DNA of 64,000 nt from Thermochromatium tepidum ATCC 43061 (GCF_009664085.1 NZ_CP039268.1:853501-917500), one strand, 5' to 3'. Shown: positions 42,136-51,174, counted from the stretch's first letter. Notes: generated from the letters alone by a model not told the origin. Translations and numbers: made by a program.

Positions 42136-43215
42136 TCAATCCATCAAAGCGACCGTCTTGACCTGTGCATAGACCTGCTGTCCCTCGTATAGCCGTAGGC
42201 GGTCGCGCGACTGGCGGGTGATACGCGCCAGAAACGGTGCCTTCTCATTCGCCCCGGGACAAAGCTTGACCAGCACCTGTCCCTGATCGATCTCGCGCAG
42301 CTCCAGGATCACTGCCGGCAGGATGTTGAGGATGCTAGAGGTTCGGGGTTCGTCCAGGGCCAGGCTGACATCGCGTGCATGGATGCGCACCCGTACCCGC
42401 TCATGGATGTCGCAATCGAGCCGCGCCACGCTCAGCCGCCCACCTGGGATCTCCAGCTGCGTCAGGGCATAGTCGTCGTCATGACTCAAGACCACGCCCT
42501 CGATGAGGGCGCTCGCCTCCGGGGCCTGGGCGAGCGCCAGATCGAGCTGGCTGAAGATCTCGTTCACCGGCCCTTGGGCGCGCACGCGCCCCTGTTCCAT
42601 CACCACCACGGTATCGGCCAGCCGCGCCACCTCGTCGGGCGAGTGGCTCACATAGAGCATCGGAATCTCGAGCTGATCGTGCAGACGCTCCAGATAGGGC
42701 AGGATCTCCTGCTTGCGCTTGAGATCGAGCGCGGCGAGCGGCTCGTCCATCAACAGCAGACGCGGATGGAGCGCGAGGGCACGCGCGATGGCGACGCGCT
42801 GGCGCTCTCCCCCGGAGAGCTGGTGCGGACGGCGGTCGAGCAGATGACTGATGCCGAGCAGTTCGACCGCCTGGGCCAGCGCCTCCTGGCCCATGACGTC
42901 GCCCGCACGCTTCATCCCATAGGCCAGATTGCCCCGCGCGGAGAGATGCGGGAAGAGACTGGCCTCCTGGAAGACATAGCCGAGCGGGCGCTGATGCGTG
43001 GGCACAAAGGTCTCGCCATCCTGCCAGACCTCGCCGTTCACGCTCAGATGGCCGGCACGCGCCCGCTGCAGACCGGCGATCAGACGCAACAGCGTGGTCT
43101 TGCCCGAACCGGAATGACCGAAGAGAGCGGTAACCCCACGTCCCGGCAGGTCGAGATCCACATCGAGCGAAAAATCCGGATAGTCGAGATGGAAACGGGC
43201 GTGGATGCGGCTCAT
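42136..43215 (-). CDS. modC: Molybdate ABC transporter ATPase ModC
   Basis: 359 residues starting MSRIHARF. Walker A is GHSGSGKTT (about 33-41), the signature LSGGERQRVAIARAL lies near 132-146, Walker B is LLLMDEPLAALD, and the H-loop is YVSHSPDEV. The C-terminal about 70 residues form a TOBE/MOP domain (RVRIHARDVSLAL, and ARITRQSRDRLRLYEGQQVYAQVKTVAL at the end), which is diagnostic of ModC. It energises molybdate import and is the last gene of the mod operon. Confidence 0.95.
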   Translation of the reverse strand: MSRIHARFHLDYPDFSLDVDLDLPGRGVTALFGHSGSGKTTLLRLIAGLQRARAGHLSVNGEVWQDGETFVPTHQRPLGYVFQEASLFPHLSARGNLAYGMKRAGDVMGQEALAQAVELLGISHLLDRRPHQLSGGERQRVAIARALALHPRLLLMDEPLAALDLKRKQEILPYLERLHDQLEIPMLYVSHSPDEVARLADTVVVMEQGRVRAQGPVNEIFSQLDLALAQAPEASALIEGVVLSHDDDYALTQLEIPGGRLSVARLDCDIHERVRVRIHARDVSLALDEPRTSSILNILPAVILELREIDQGQVLVKLCPGANEKAPFLARITRQSRDRLRLYEGQQVYAQVKTVALMD

Positions 43216-43216
43216 G

Positions 43217-43897
43217 TTAGGACCACTTCTTGGTATTGGGCCGCCAGGCATAGAGCACCAGCAGCACCAGGAAGGAGAAGATCAGCATCACCGCCGAGAG
43301 CCGATGGGCGGCGGCATACTCCAGCGCCTCGACATGATCATAGATCTGGACCGAGGCGACCCGGGTCTCGCCCGGCAGATTGCCGCCGATCATCAGCACG
43401 ACGCCGAACTCACCCACCGTGTGGGCGAAGGTGAGAATCGCGGCGGTCAGAAAACCCGGCAGGGCCAGCGGCACCACCACGGTGAAGAAGGTATCCAGGG
43501 GCGAGGCCCGCAGGGTCGCGGCGACCTCGAGCGGACGCTCGCCGATCGACTCAAAGGCATTCTGCAACGGCTGCACCATAAACGGCAGCGAGTAAAACAC
43601 CGAGGCCACCACCAGACCCCAGAAGGTAAAGGGCAGGAGCCCTACACCCAGCGCCTGAGTCAGTTGCCCGACCGGCCCATGCGGCCCCATCGCCAGCAAC
43701 AGATAAAAGCCCAGCACCGACGGCGGCAGCACCAACGGCAGGGCGACCAGGGCGCCGATGGGGCCTTTCAGCCAATGCCGGGTGCGCGCCAGCCACCAGG
43801 CGATGGGCGTGCCCACCACCAGCAGGATCAAGGTCACGATGCCGGCCAGGCGGACGGTGAGCCCGATGGCCTGCAGATCGCTGTCGGTCAACACCAT
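43217..43897 (-). CDS. modB: Molybdate ABC transporter permease ModB
   Basis: 226 residues with five to six membrane segments. [18 protein letters not shown] and the EAA-loop region [29 protein letters not shown] (about 133-161) identify a ModB/CysT-type permease. It ends two bases upstream of the modC start. It is separated from the modA genes by a TauE/SafE gene, which is unusual for a modABC operon. 43898-43910 holds the short junction. Confidence 0.95.
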   Translation of the reverse strand: MVLTDSDLQAIGLTVRLAGIVTLILLVVGTPIAWWLARTRHWLKGPIGALVALPLVLPPSVLGFYLLLAMGPHGPVGQLTQALGVGLLPFTFWGLVVASVFYSLPFMVQPLQNAFESIGERPLEVAATLRASPLDTFFTVVVPLALPGFLTAAILTFAHTVGEFGVVLMIGGNLPGETRVASVQIYDHVEALEYAAAHRLSAVMLIFSFLVLLVLYAWRPNTKKWS

Positions 43898-43910
43898 AGC
43901 GTTCCTCGAT

Positions 43911-44723
43911 TCAATGGCTGTGTTGAAAGGTCTTAATGGCCGAGATCAGGAGGATCACCCCGAGCAGGGTCGTTAGCCACTGGGTCGGTACCCAGCCCAG
44001 CATCAGCCCGCCCAGGACGGCACCGAGGATGGAACCCGCCGCCATGGCACCGAATAGGGGTCGCTCGCGCCCCAGCACGGTAAAGGCGTCTGACTGGGTG
44101 TAGCGGGTGAAGCCGGCGATCATGGTCGGCAGACTGACCGCCAGCGAGAGACTGCCGGCCAGCTTGATGTCCAGCCCGTAGAGCAGCACGATGGTCGGGA
44201 TGAGCAGCTCACCGCCCGCCACCCCCAGCAGGGCGGCGACCATCCCGATGCCGAATCCGGCGAGCAGACCCAGGCCGAGACGCAGCCAGCCCTCCGCGAT
44301 CAGCGCCGCCGCGGCGTCGCCAAGACCCAGCCAGGCTTCGGACAACAGCAACAGCGCCAGCCCGACCAGTAGCACCATGACGACGCGATCAAGCCAACGC
44401 CGCGCCATCGTCATGGCGTGCCCGGCGGCCCACCAGGCACCGATCAGGCTCCCCGCCAGTAGATTGAGGACCACCCCGGCATGCTCTAGCATCTCTCCGA
44501 CGGGAATGGTGCCGAGACGCGCGAACAGGGCCACAGCCACCACCACCAGGCTCATCGCCTTGTTGAAGATGATCGCCTCCAGGGTATCGAGCCTGAAGAG
44601 TCCCACCAGGACGGGCAGGCGGAACTCCGCCCCGCCCAAGCCGATGAGCCCGCCGAGTGTGCCGATGAGCCCGCCGGCCAGAAGGCCTTGACCGGCACGG
44701 GCTAGGTGACTGATCCCACTCAT
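43911..44723 (-). CDS. TauE/SafE-family (DUF81) anion transporter within the mod operon
   Basis: A 270-residue protein with about eight membrane helices. The family motifs [20 protein letters not shown] (about 20-39) and [38 protein letters not shown] (about 161-198) are both present as the two-repeat signature. TauE/SafE proteins export sulfite, sulfoacetate or related anions. Placement between modA and modB suggests a function with molybdate or tungstate. It could also be a sulfate or sulfite exporter that offsets misuptake (inference). It ends two codons after its neighbour begins. Confidence 0.85.
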   Translation of the reverse strand: MSGISHLARAGQGLLAGGLIGTLGGLIGLGGAEFRLPVLVGLFRLDTLEAIIFNKAMSLVVVAVALFARLGTIPVGEMLEHAGVVLNLLAGSLIGAWWAAGHAMTMARRWLDRVVMVLLVGLALLLLSEAWLGLGDAAAALIAEGWLRLGLGLLAGFGIGMVAALLGVAGGELLIPTIVLLYGLDIKLAGSLSLAVSLPTMIAGFTRYTQSDAFTVLGRERPLFGAMAAGSILGAVLGGLMLGWVPTQWLTTLLGVILLISAIKTFQHSH

Positions 44724-44725
44724 GC

Positions 44726-45496
44726 TCAGGGTTCCAGTGCTTCGCCGGGCAGGACGAAGCCATAGTGGGTCATGATCCGGCGCGCCTCAGGGCTGTCCAT
44801 ATAGTCGGCGAACGACCTGGCCAGGGCATTGCCCGCCGCCCGCTCGGTGATGATGAAGCCTTGTTCCAATGGCTCATGCAGGTCGTCCGGGATCAACCAA
44901 TAGCCACCCTGGCTGGCCAGTTCTGGGTTGAGCGCCAGGGACAGGGCGATGATACCCACCTGGGCGTTGCCGGTCTGCACGAACTGGGCGGTGTGGGCGA
45001 TGTTCTCGCCATAGACCAGCTTGGGTTCGACCTGGTCCCAGATCTTGGCGGAGCGCAGCGCCTCTTCGGCGCGCTTGCCGTAGGGTGCGTGCTGGGGATT
45101 GGCGATCGCGATGCGGGTGATGGCCGGATCGGTCAGGCTCTGGAGCGTCATCCTGGTGGCATCCAGGCGAGTGCTCCAGAGCACAATGCGACCGAAGGCG
45201 TAGGGCCTGACGTCGGAGGCGGCGAGCCCCTCCTTCACCAGGGCACGGGGAAAGTCGATGTCGGCCGAGAAATAGAGATCATAGGGCGCGCCCTGCTGGA
45301 TCTGGGTGTGGAACTTGCCAGACGAGCCGTAGATCACCGTGATCTCATCCGTCGGGTGGGTCTTCTTGAACGCGGTCACGATCTCGTCCATGGCGAATTT
45401 GAGATCCGCTGCCGCCGCGATGCTGATCTTTTCGGCGTGGGCGGACAGCGAGAGCAGCAATGTTGTGGCAAGCAGGAGTGTCTTGGTCAGGCGCAT
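44726..45496 (-). CDS. modA: Molybdate-binding protein ModA, copy nearer modB
   Basis: A 256-residue periplasmic protein with signal peptide ending near SAHAEK. Family features are AAADLKFAMDEIVTAF, YGSSGKFHTQIQQGAPYDLYFSADIDFP (ligand Ser near the loop) and the second-lobe IANPQHAPYGKRAEEAL. It delivers molybdate to ModBC. A paralogue follows upstream at 45600-46388. The two share a 90-bp identical tract at 45323-45412 and 46203-46292. Start ATG 45496 is the first with a signal peptide; the upstream extension is low-complexity. Confidence 0.93.
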   Translation of the reverse strand: MRLTKTLLLATTLLLSLSAHAEKISIAAAADLKFAMDEIVTAFKKTHPTDEITVIYGSSGKFHTQIQQGAPYDLYFSADIDFPRALVKEGLAASDVRPYAFGRIVLWSTRLDATRMTLQSLTDPAITRIAIANPQHAPYGKRAEEALRSAKIWDQVEPKLVYGENIAHTAQFVQTGNAQVGIIALSLALNPELASQGGYWLIPDDLHEPLEQGFIITERAAGNALARSFADYMDSPEARRIMTHYGFVLPGEALEP

Positions 45497-45599
45497 GGCA
45501 AATGTCCTCTGGAGTGGGCTGACAACCCGAGCGGTCATGGCGTGTGGCTCGGGTCAGGCGCGCGGTTCGGTGAATTGGGCGGCTGGTGTGGTGACGCCT

Positions 45600-46388
45600 T
45601 TAGTGGCTCGAAGCGGCCGTTTCACCCGGTAGCACGAACCCATAGGCGGTCATCGTGGCGCGCGCGTCCGGGGTTTGCATGTAGTCGGCGAAGGCGCGGG
45701 CCAGGGCATTGTGCTCGGCACGCTTGGTGATGATGAAGGCTTGTTCCAGGGGTTCATGCAGGGTGTCGGGAATCAGCCAATAGCCCCCCTTCCTGGCCAG
45801 CTCGGGATTGAGGGCGAAGGACAGCGAGATGATGCCAACCTGGGCATTGCCGCTCTGCACGAATTGCGACACCTGAATCATGTCCTCGCCCAGCACCAGC
45901 TTTGGCTGGAGCCTCTCCCACAGCCCGGAGGCGCGCAGCGCCTCCTCGGCGCGTCGCCCGTAAGGGGCATGCTGGGGATTGGCGATGGCAATGCGGGTGA
46001 TGGCAGGATCGGTGAGACTCTGAAGCGTCATCTGGCTAGCGTCCAAATCCGTGCTCCAGAGCACGATCCGACCGATGGCGTAGGGTGTGATCGTGGAGCC
46101 GGCCAGGCCCTTGTTCTCCAACTCGTGCGGAAAGGCGATGTCGGCGGAAAAATAGAGATCGTAGGGCGCACCCTGCTGAATCTGGGTGAAAAACTTTCCG
46201 GCCGAGCCGTAGATCACCGTGATCTCATCCGTCGGGTGGGTCTTCTTGAACGCGGTCACGATCTCGTCCATGGCGAATTTGAGATCCGCTGCGGCAGCGA
46301 TGGTGATCTTTTCGGCCTGAGCCGACCACGAAAACAGGGCCATGGTCAGGGCCAGACTCAGAACAGGAACGCTTGGAAGAAGGCGCAT
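45600..46388 (-). CDS. modA: Molybdate-binding protein ModA, promoter-proximal copy
   Basis: A 262-residue paralogue of the next modA. Its signal peptide ends near SAQAEK. AAADLKFAMDEIVTAF and YGSAGKFFTQIQQGAPYDLYFSADIAFP parallel the other copy with substitutions. It is the first gene of the mod transport operon, 42 bases downstream of a palindromic site resembling a ModE operator. A 103-base gap separates it from the second copy. Two ModA proteins may differ in affinity or ion (molybdate versus tungstate), which cannot be told from sequence. Confidence 0.93.
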   Translation of the reverse strand: MRLLPSVPVLSLALTMALFSWSAQAEKITIAAAADLKFAMDEIVTAFKKTHPTDEITVIYGSAGKFFTQIQQGAPYDLYFSADIAFPHELENKGLAGSTITPYAIGRIVLWSTDLDASQMTLQSLTDPAITRIAIANPQHAPYGRRAEEALRASGLWERLQPKLVLGEDMIQVSQFVQSGNAQVGIISLSFALNPELARKGGYWLIPDTLHEPLEQAFIITKRAEHNALARAFADYMQTPDARATMTAYGFVLPGETAASSH

Positions 46389-46429
46389 GGGGTGACTCCA
46401 GTGTGAGTTAGGCGGCGATGTGACGATCA

Positions 46430-46457
46430 ATCGTTATATCAAAAAAAATATAACGAT
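46430..46457. promoter_or_regulatory. Mo-box-like palindrome (candidate ModE operator)
   Basis: ATCGTTATAT - CAAAAAAA - ATATAACGAT is a perfect 10-bp inverted repeat with an eight-base spacer. It closely resembles known ModE-binding boxes (CGTTATAT...ATATAACG). It sits 42 bases upstream of the promoter-proximal modA start, and modE itself is encoded at 47449-48261. ModE bound to molybdate would repress modA when molybdate is plentiful (known mechanism; occupancy here is inferred). Confidence 0.9.
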
Positions 46458-46587
46458 AAGCAAAAGGCAAAACACATACCATATTCTTGCTATTCAGTAG
46501 ATTAAGCTGTTTGCGGTCGGATTGCTGGTAGCAAAACCGACAACGAGCGCGTGTTTTGCTACCAGCGACCGCATCGGCTCATCGCAC

Positions 46588-47439
46588 TCAAGCCGGTACG
46601 AAGCGCACCTGTACGTCGCGTGGCGGGGCCTGATGCGGGGCACTGGTGACCAGCAGACGCGCCCCGGCGCGGGCATAGTCCTCGGCATTGCCGGCATGGA
46701 TCCCGCCGGCGGCGGCGATCAGCGGGGTCGCCGCGCAGTTGTTCAGTGCGGCGACGGTCTCGGCCACGGCGGCCGGCGTGAATTTCTCTAGTTGCAGCAC
46801 ATCGGCTCCGGCCCAGGCCAGCGCCTGGTCTCGGCTGTGAACCTCAACCACGATCGGCTGTTTGGGACAGTGCCGCCGTACTCGGGTCAAGGTGGTCGCG
46901 GGGGTTTCGTCACCAAGAAACTGACGATGCTCGGCAAAGATCAGCACGCTTTCCGACAGGCCGCAGCGATGCATTACCGCCCCGCCGGCACGAAACGCCT
47001 TGACCGCCAGCCGCCGCACACCGGGGACATTTTTGCGGGTGCCGGCGACCCTGGCATCCGGATGACCGCGCCGCGCGGCGGCCTGAATCTCAGCCGCACA
47101 ACTGGCCACCCCCGAGCACCATTCAAGCAGGGTCTGTGCGGTTTTCCAGACCCGATGCAGCACCTCTGCCGTGCCTTCGGCTTCGAGCAACAGGGTGTCG
47201 GGTGGAGCGAACTGACCGGAAGCGACGTGCAATTCAGCACGAGCGCCGCTCAGCTCGCAGAGTCGGTAAGCCTCCTCGGTGCCGCAAACGGTCATTGGAT
47301 CGCGAGCGAAAAAGCGGATGCACCCTGCCCGCGCCCCGATCGCGAGTGCCTCGGTGGTGAGATCGCCATAGGGCGCATCCTCGGCCAGCAACTGCCACAG
47401 AGCGCCATCATCCAGAACACCGTCGGGGGAGGTTTGCAT
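46588..47439 (-). CDS. modD: ModD, nicotinate-nucleotide-pyrophosphorylase-like protein
   Basis: A 283-residue protein of the quinolinate phosphoribosyltransferase (NadC) fold. It has EDAPYGDLTTEAL near the N-terminus, ARVAGTRKNVPGVRRLAVKAF (about 130-150; NadC has TRKT-PG-R) and VLQLEKFTPAAVAE and AAAGGIHAGNAEDYA near the C-terminus. ModD proteins occur within mod loci of diazotrophs and photosynthetic bacteria, but their reaction is not established. It lies between modE and the modA operator. 46458-46587 holds the start-distal gap with no gene. Confidence 0.88.
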   Translation of the reverse strand: MQTSPDGVLDDGALWQLLAEDAPYGDLTTEALAIGARAGCIRFFARDPMTVCGTEEAYRLCELSGARAELHVASGQFAPPDTLLLEAEGTAEVLHRVWKTAQTLLEWCSGVASCAAEIQAAARRGHPDARVAGTRKNVPGVRRLAVKAFRAGGAVMHRCGLSESVLIFAEHRQFLGDETPATTLTRVRRHCPKQPIVVEVHSRDQALAWAGADVLQLEKFTPAAVAETVAALNNCAATPLIAAAGGIHAGNAEDYARAGARLLVTSAPHQAPPRDVQVRFVPA

Positions 47440-47448
47440 GGTTATAAC

Positions 47449-48261
47449 TCAGTCCTTCACGGCCAGGATGACATGCGACGCCTTGATCAGTGCGCAGGCA
47501 CGCCGGCCCACAGCCAACCCCAGATTCGTGACGCTCTCGTTGGTGATCATGGCCGTCAGGCGCGTCCCGCCGTCGAGCGCCAGGACGACCTCAGTGTTGA
47601 CCGCGCCCGTGACGATACGCTCGACGACTCCACACAGCCGGTTGCGCGCCGAGGTCTTGAGTCCGCCGTCCTCGGTAGCCAGGATGACGAATGACGCCTT
47701 GATGAGGGCAAAGGCCTCAGTGCCGACCGTGAGACCCAGCGCAGCAACACTGTCATTGGTGATGATGGCGACCAAGGGGGCGCCGTTGATATCGAGCCTG
47801 ACCTCGGTGTTGACCGCGCCGGGGGTGATCGCGGACACGACGCCGCGCAGATGATTACGGGTGCTGACTTTCATGCTCATGACTCCAAGTAACGTTTGAA
47901 AATGATCGAAATCCTGCACGCTCCGACTCAGGCGTTCGAGAAAACGGCGGTGCTCCGTCTCTGCTGCCTCGTAAACCGCGATCAGGCGTCGTCCCTCCTC
48001 GGTGAGCTCGGTCCCGCCGCCATGCCGTCCGCCGACCTGACGCCGCACCAGCGGCTCGGGTGAGAGATTGTTCATGGCATCGACCGCGTCCCAGGCCTGT
48101 TTGTAGGACAGGCCCAGTGACTTGGCCGCGCGCGCGATCGAACCGGTCTCATTGATCCGGCGCAATAGGTCGATACGGCCATGACCGGCGAAGCGCTGTC
48201 GGTTCAGCTCCAGTCGCAGCGCGCTGCTGGTTTCCAGACATTGTTCGAGACGGCGCGTCAT
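47449..48261 (-). CDS. modE: ModE, molybdate-responsive transcriptional regulator
   Basis: A 270-residue protein with a LysR-type winged-helix N-terminus (RIDLLRRINETGSIARAAKSLGLSYKQAWDAVDAMNNLS) and two C-terminal MOP/TOBE domains. The repeats are at about 133-195 (MKVSTRNHLRGVVSAITPGAVNTEV) and 205-270 (KTSARNRLCGVVERIVTGAVNTEV). This full two-domain form binds molybdate as a dimer and regulates molybdenum genes. It is followed by modD after nine bases. Its likely target site is the palindrome at 46430-46457. Confidence 0.94.
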   Translation of the reverse strand: MTRRLEQCLETSSALRLELNRQRFAGHGRIDLLRRINETGSIARAAKSLGLSYKQAWDAVDAMNNLSPEPLVRRQVGGRHGGGTELTEEGRRLIAVYEAAETEHRRFLERLSRSVQDFDHFQTLLGVMSMKVSTRNHLRGVVSAITPGAVNTEVRLDINGAPLVAIITNDSVAALGLTVGTEAFALIKASFVILATEDGGLKTSARNRLCGVVERIVTGAVNTEVVLALDGGTRLTAMITNESVTNLGLAVGRRACALIKASHVILAVKD

Positions 48262-48433
48262 GGTAATCGCTCCCTAAATCGGCTGCCCTGCTTATTTAAG
48301 GTGGCCCAAAAGACCATCGGGCAAAAAGGCTGCAACACGCCTCGAGCGGTCTTCCTGGAAGGTATGAGCGATAGAACAATTTCAAACCCTGGCCCTATAA
48401 AGGTGGATCTCGGCAAAGCGGGTCGGTGGATCT

Positions 48434-48551
48434 GTAGGAGCGCCTTGAGGCGCGATCGCAGCGCCCCTCCCCGCCTCAACCGCCAAGATCGCGGCTAAAG
48501 CCGCTCCTACGGGATGCGTTGGCGGGGTAGGAGCGCCGTAAGGCGCGATCC
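48434..48551. repeat. REP/BIME cluster of three GTAGGAGCG-type units
   Basis: Three related units: GTAGGAGCGCCTTGAGGCGCGATCGC at 48434-48459, an inverted GATCGCGGCTAAAGCCGCTCCTAC at 48487-48510 and GTAGGAGCGCCGTAAGGCGCGATCC at 48527-48551. Alternating orientation and internal dyad symmetry make a bacterial interspersed mosaic element, common in gammaproteobacteria. It sits in the gap between modE and the orn remnant; 48262-48433 has no gene. Confidence 0.8.
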
Positions 48552-48613
48552 ACATCTTTAATTTAGGGCCGCGTTGATTTAAAAGACCACACCATCGCAC
48601 GGATCTGGGTCCC

Positions 48614-48715
48614 ATGAGCAAGAGCGGGCATAATCTGATCTGGATCGACCTGGAGATGACCGGGCTGGACCCCGACCATGATTCGATCCTGATGGAGGCT
48701 GACCATCGTGCGTGA
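48614..48715 (+). pseudogene. N-terminal fragment of oligoribonuclease (orn)
   Basis: A 33-codon ORF beginning MSKSGHNLIWIDLEMTGLDP, the DEDD exonuclease start of Orn (Asp-x-Glu motif IDLEMTGL). It continues with DHDSILMEADHRA and then stops; a complete Orn is about 180 residues. The similarity ends abruptly after ILMEA, so only the first exonuclease motif remains. Either the full gene lies elsewhere and this is a partial duplicate, or the gene was disrupted. REP repeats directly upstream may have mediated the rearrangement. Confidence 0.75.
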
Positions 48716-48861
48716 AGTGTTCAAATATCAACGAATGCGCAATGAAATGCGGTTTCAAGGGGGGCTTTATAAGCGCTAAACATTAGGGTTGGCGTTGCCG
48801 GACAACCCTGGATTATAAAGACATGCTCCAAGCCCGCACTCTCGGACAACCAGATTCCACC

Positions 48862-49407
48862 ATGCACCGCACGCCGCCCTGCCTTCTGAACGCCTGGTCG
48901 CGTCATGCGCCCGAGCTGAAACGCTATCTCGATCATCGTCTGGGCGATGTCGATGAGGCGGCGGATCTGCTCCAGGACGCCTTCATCAAGGCGCTGCGCC
49001 TGGGTCGGGGATTCTGCGGGGTTCGGAATCCGCGTGCCTGGCTGTTCCAGGTGGTGCGCAACACCCTGACCGATCGTCTGCGCGCGCAACGCGAACACCT
49101 ACCGCTCAGCGAGGATCTCCCCGCACCCTCTAACACACCCCTGTCGCCGCTGGATCGACTCACGGAGTGTCTGCCGCGCGTGCTCGCCGAGCTGTCCGAG
49201 GCCGACCGGCTGGCGCTGACGCTCTGCGACATCGAGGGCCAACCCCAGCAGGCCCTTGCCGACCGGCTCGGCCTGTCGCTGCCTGGCGCCAAGTCGCGCC
49301 TCCAGCGTGCCCGGACACGCTTGCAACGACGGCTGATCGAGGTCTGTCAGGTGCGTTTCGACGAACAGGGTCATGTCTGCTGTTTCACGCCACGCGATAT
49401 CGAGTGA
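48862..49407 (+). CDS. ECF sigma factor, SigZ-like
   Basis: A 181-residue sigma-70-family protein from ATG 48862; ATG 48823 would add 13 residues. Region 2 contains VDEAADLLQDAFIKAL and FLYQVVRNTL-like WLFQVVRNTLTDRLR. Region 4 contains ALADRLGLSLPGAKSRLQRARTRLQRRL with a helix-turn-helix. The C-terminal cysteine motif CQVRFDEQGHVCCF, characteristic of SigZ, may sense metals or redox. No anti-sigma factor gene adjoins. It lies 34 bases before moaA, and expression of moaA could depend on it (inference). Confidence 0.85.
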   Translation: MHRTPPCLLNAWSRHAPELKRYLDHRLGDVDEAADLLQDAFIKALRLGRGFCGVRNPRAWLFQVVRNTLTDRLRAQREHLPLSEDLPAPSNTPLSPLDRLTECLPRVLAELSEADRLALTLCDIEGQPQQALADRLGLSLPGAKSRLQRARTRLQRRLIEVCQVRFDEQGHVCCFTPRDIE

Positions 49408-49441
49408 CAGTCAAAACCATAAGTCATGAGGACACCCGAGG

Positions 49442-50428
49442 ATGAGTCACGCCCCCTTGACCGACCCCTTCGGTCGCTGCATCGACTATCTACGTCTCTC
49501 GGTCACGGATCGCTGTGACCTGCGCTGCGGATACTGTCTTCCCAAGGGCTTCAAGGGCTTCGAGGAACAGGCACACTGGCTGACCTTCGACGAGATCGAG
49601 CGTGTGGTCGCGGCCTTCACGGCGCTGGGCGTGCGTCGGGTGCGTCTGACCGGCGGTGAACCGCTGATGCGGCGCGGCCTGACCGAGCTGGCCGCACGTC
49701 TGTCGGCCCTGCCCGGTCTCGACGATCTCTCGCTGTCGAGCAATGCCACCCGATTGGAGTTGCTCGCCGCGCCGCTGGCGCGCGCCGGGGTGCGGCGGCT
49801 CAATGTCAGTCTCGACAGTCTGAATCCGGAGGTCTTCCGCCAGATCACGGGCGGCGATCTCAAGCGGGTGCTGGGCGGCATCGCGGCGGCGCGAGAGGCC
49901 GGCATGGACCCGATCCGGGTCAATACGGTGGTCATGCGCGGCGTCAACGACGCCGAGATCGAGGATCTCCTCGATTACTGTGCGAGGCATGGGTTCACCC
50001 TGCGTCTGATCGAGACCATGCCGATGGGCGCCACCGGGCGGGCCGCCGCGAGCACCTTCGGCGACCTGGAACCGATCAAGCAGCGTCTGGAGCAGCGTTT
50101 CGAGCTGATCCCGGACATCCTGCCCGGCGGCGGTCCTGCCCGTTATTACCGGGTTGCCGGAACCGACACCCGGCTTGGCTTCATCACGCCCATTTCGCAG
50201 CACTTCTGCGCCACCTGCAATCGGGTGCGTCTGAGCGTCGACGGCACGCTCTATCTGTGTCTGGGCCAGGACCACAGCTATCCGCTGCGCGATCTGCTGC
50301 GTGCCGGGATCGGTGCGGACGAACTCCAGGCGCATCTGCGTCAAGCGATGGCCCTGAAGCCCGAGCGCCATGCGTTCAACGAGCGCCCTGGGCAGGTGGT
50401 GCGCTTCATGTCGATGACTGGGGGCTGA
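49442..50428 (+). CDS. moaA: GTP 3',8-cyclase MoaA
   Basis: A 328-residue radical-SAM enzyme that converts GTP to the cyclic pyranopterin precursor of molybdenum cofactor. Radical-SAM cysteines are in CDLRCGYC (about 24-31; Cys-x3-Cys-x2-Cys). The SAM glycine region is VRLTGGEPLMRRGL. The C-terminal cluster ligands include FCATCNRVRLSVDG. The chain ends in Gly-Gly, as required for MoaA function. GAGG 11 bases upstream is the ribosome site. The Mo uptake and regulation genes upstream and FmdE downstream give context. Confidence 0.95.
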   Translation: MSHAPLTDPFGRCIDYLRLSVTDRCDLRCGYCLPKGFKGFEEQAHWLTFDEIERVVAAFTALGVRRVRLTGGEPLMRRGLTELAARLSALPGLDDLSLSSNATRLELLAAPLARAGVRRLNVSLDSLNPEVFRQITGGDLKRVLGGIAAAREAGMDPIRVNTVVMRGVNDAEIEDLLDYCARHGFTLRLIETMPMGATGRAAASTFGDLEPIKQRLEQRFELIPDILPGGGPARYYRVAGTDTRLGFITPISQHFCATCNRVRLSVDGTLYLCLGQDHSYPLRDLLRAGIGADELQAHLRQAMALKPERHAFNERPGQVVRFMSMTGG

Positions 50429-50538
50429 CCAACTGGCGGTGACGGCGATGAGGTGCATCCTTTTGCCGTCGTCCGCGTCTTCCTGCATGTCGGGGGCCAT
50501 TCGGCCTCTTTCGCCAACACACACCAGGATTCCGGCAC

Positions 50539-51174
50539 ATGATCAAAGCCAACGATTTCTATGAGCACGGCCTTGCTCTGCACGGCCATAAATGTCCGGC
50601 GATGCCGATGGGACTGCGCGTTGGCGCGGCGGCGCTCAACGCGCTCGGCGTCGAGCGCGCTGCCGACGGTCAACTCCTGGCCCTGCTGGAACTGGGCGAG
50701 GACCATTGCGCCACATGCTTTGCCGATGGCGTCCAGATGGTCACCGGCTGCACCTTCGGTAAGGGCAACATCAAGAAGTTGCACTACGGCAAATGGGGTG
50801 TGACCTTGATCGAAGTCGCCAGCGGGCGAGCCGTGCGGGTCACACCGAAGGCCGAGGCGATGCTGGCCAACAAGCAGACCGCGTTCTTCAAGGACTATCG
50901 AGAGAAAGGCATCCCGGCCTCGAAAGTCCCCCTGGAGATCGTCCAGCCGCTGGTCGATCGGGTCATGAGCGCCCCGGATGAGCAGCTCCTCACGGTTGGT
51001 CCGATCTTCGAGCATCCGATCGAACATCATGCGCACTCCTTCGCCGGGTTGGTGTGCGAAATCTGCGGCGAGATGGTGGTCGAAGGCTACGCGCGCCTGG
51101 TCGGCGAGCAGCGGGTCTGCATCCCCTGTCGTGAGCGGATCACCGGAATCCGCGAGCCGCGGTCGGCCGCATGA
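50539..51174 (+). CDS. FmdE-family protein with C-terminal zinc ribbon
   Basis: A 211-residue protein. HGHKCPAMPMGLRVGAAA (about 15-32) and EDHCATCFADGVQMVTGCTFGKGNI (about 54-78) form the FmdE domain. The family was first noted with formylmethanofuran dehydrogenase, but in bacteria its function is undefined; it is often near molybdenum enzymes. The last about 40 residues contain CEICGEMVVEGYARLVGEQRVCIPC, a zinc ribbon (two CxxC pairs). Its stop overlaps the next gene by four bases. Confidence 0.85.
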   Translation: MIKANDFYEHGLALHGHKCPAMPMGLRVGAAALNALGVERAADGQLLALLELGEDHCATCFADGVQMVTGCTFGKGNIKKLHYGKWGVTLIEVASGRAVRVTPKAEAMLANKQTAFFKDYREKGIPASKVPLEIVQPLVDRVMSAPDEQLLTVGPIFEHPIEHHAHSFAGLVCEICGEMVVEGYARLVGEQRVCIPCRERITGIREPRSAA

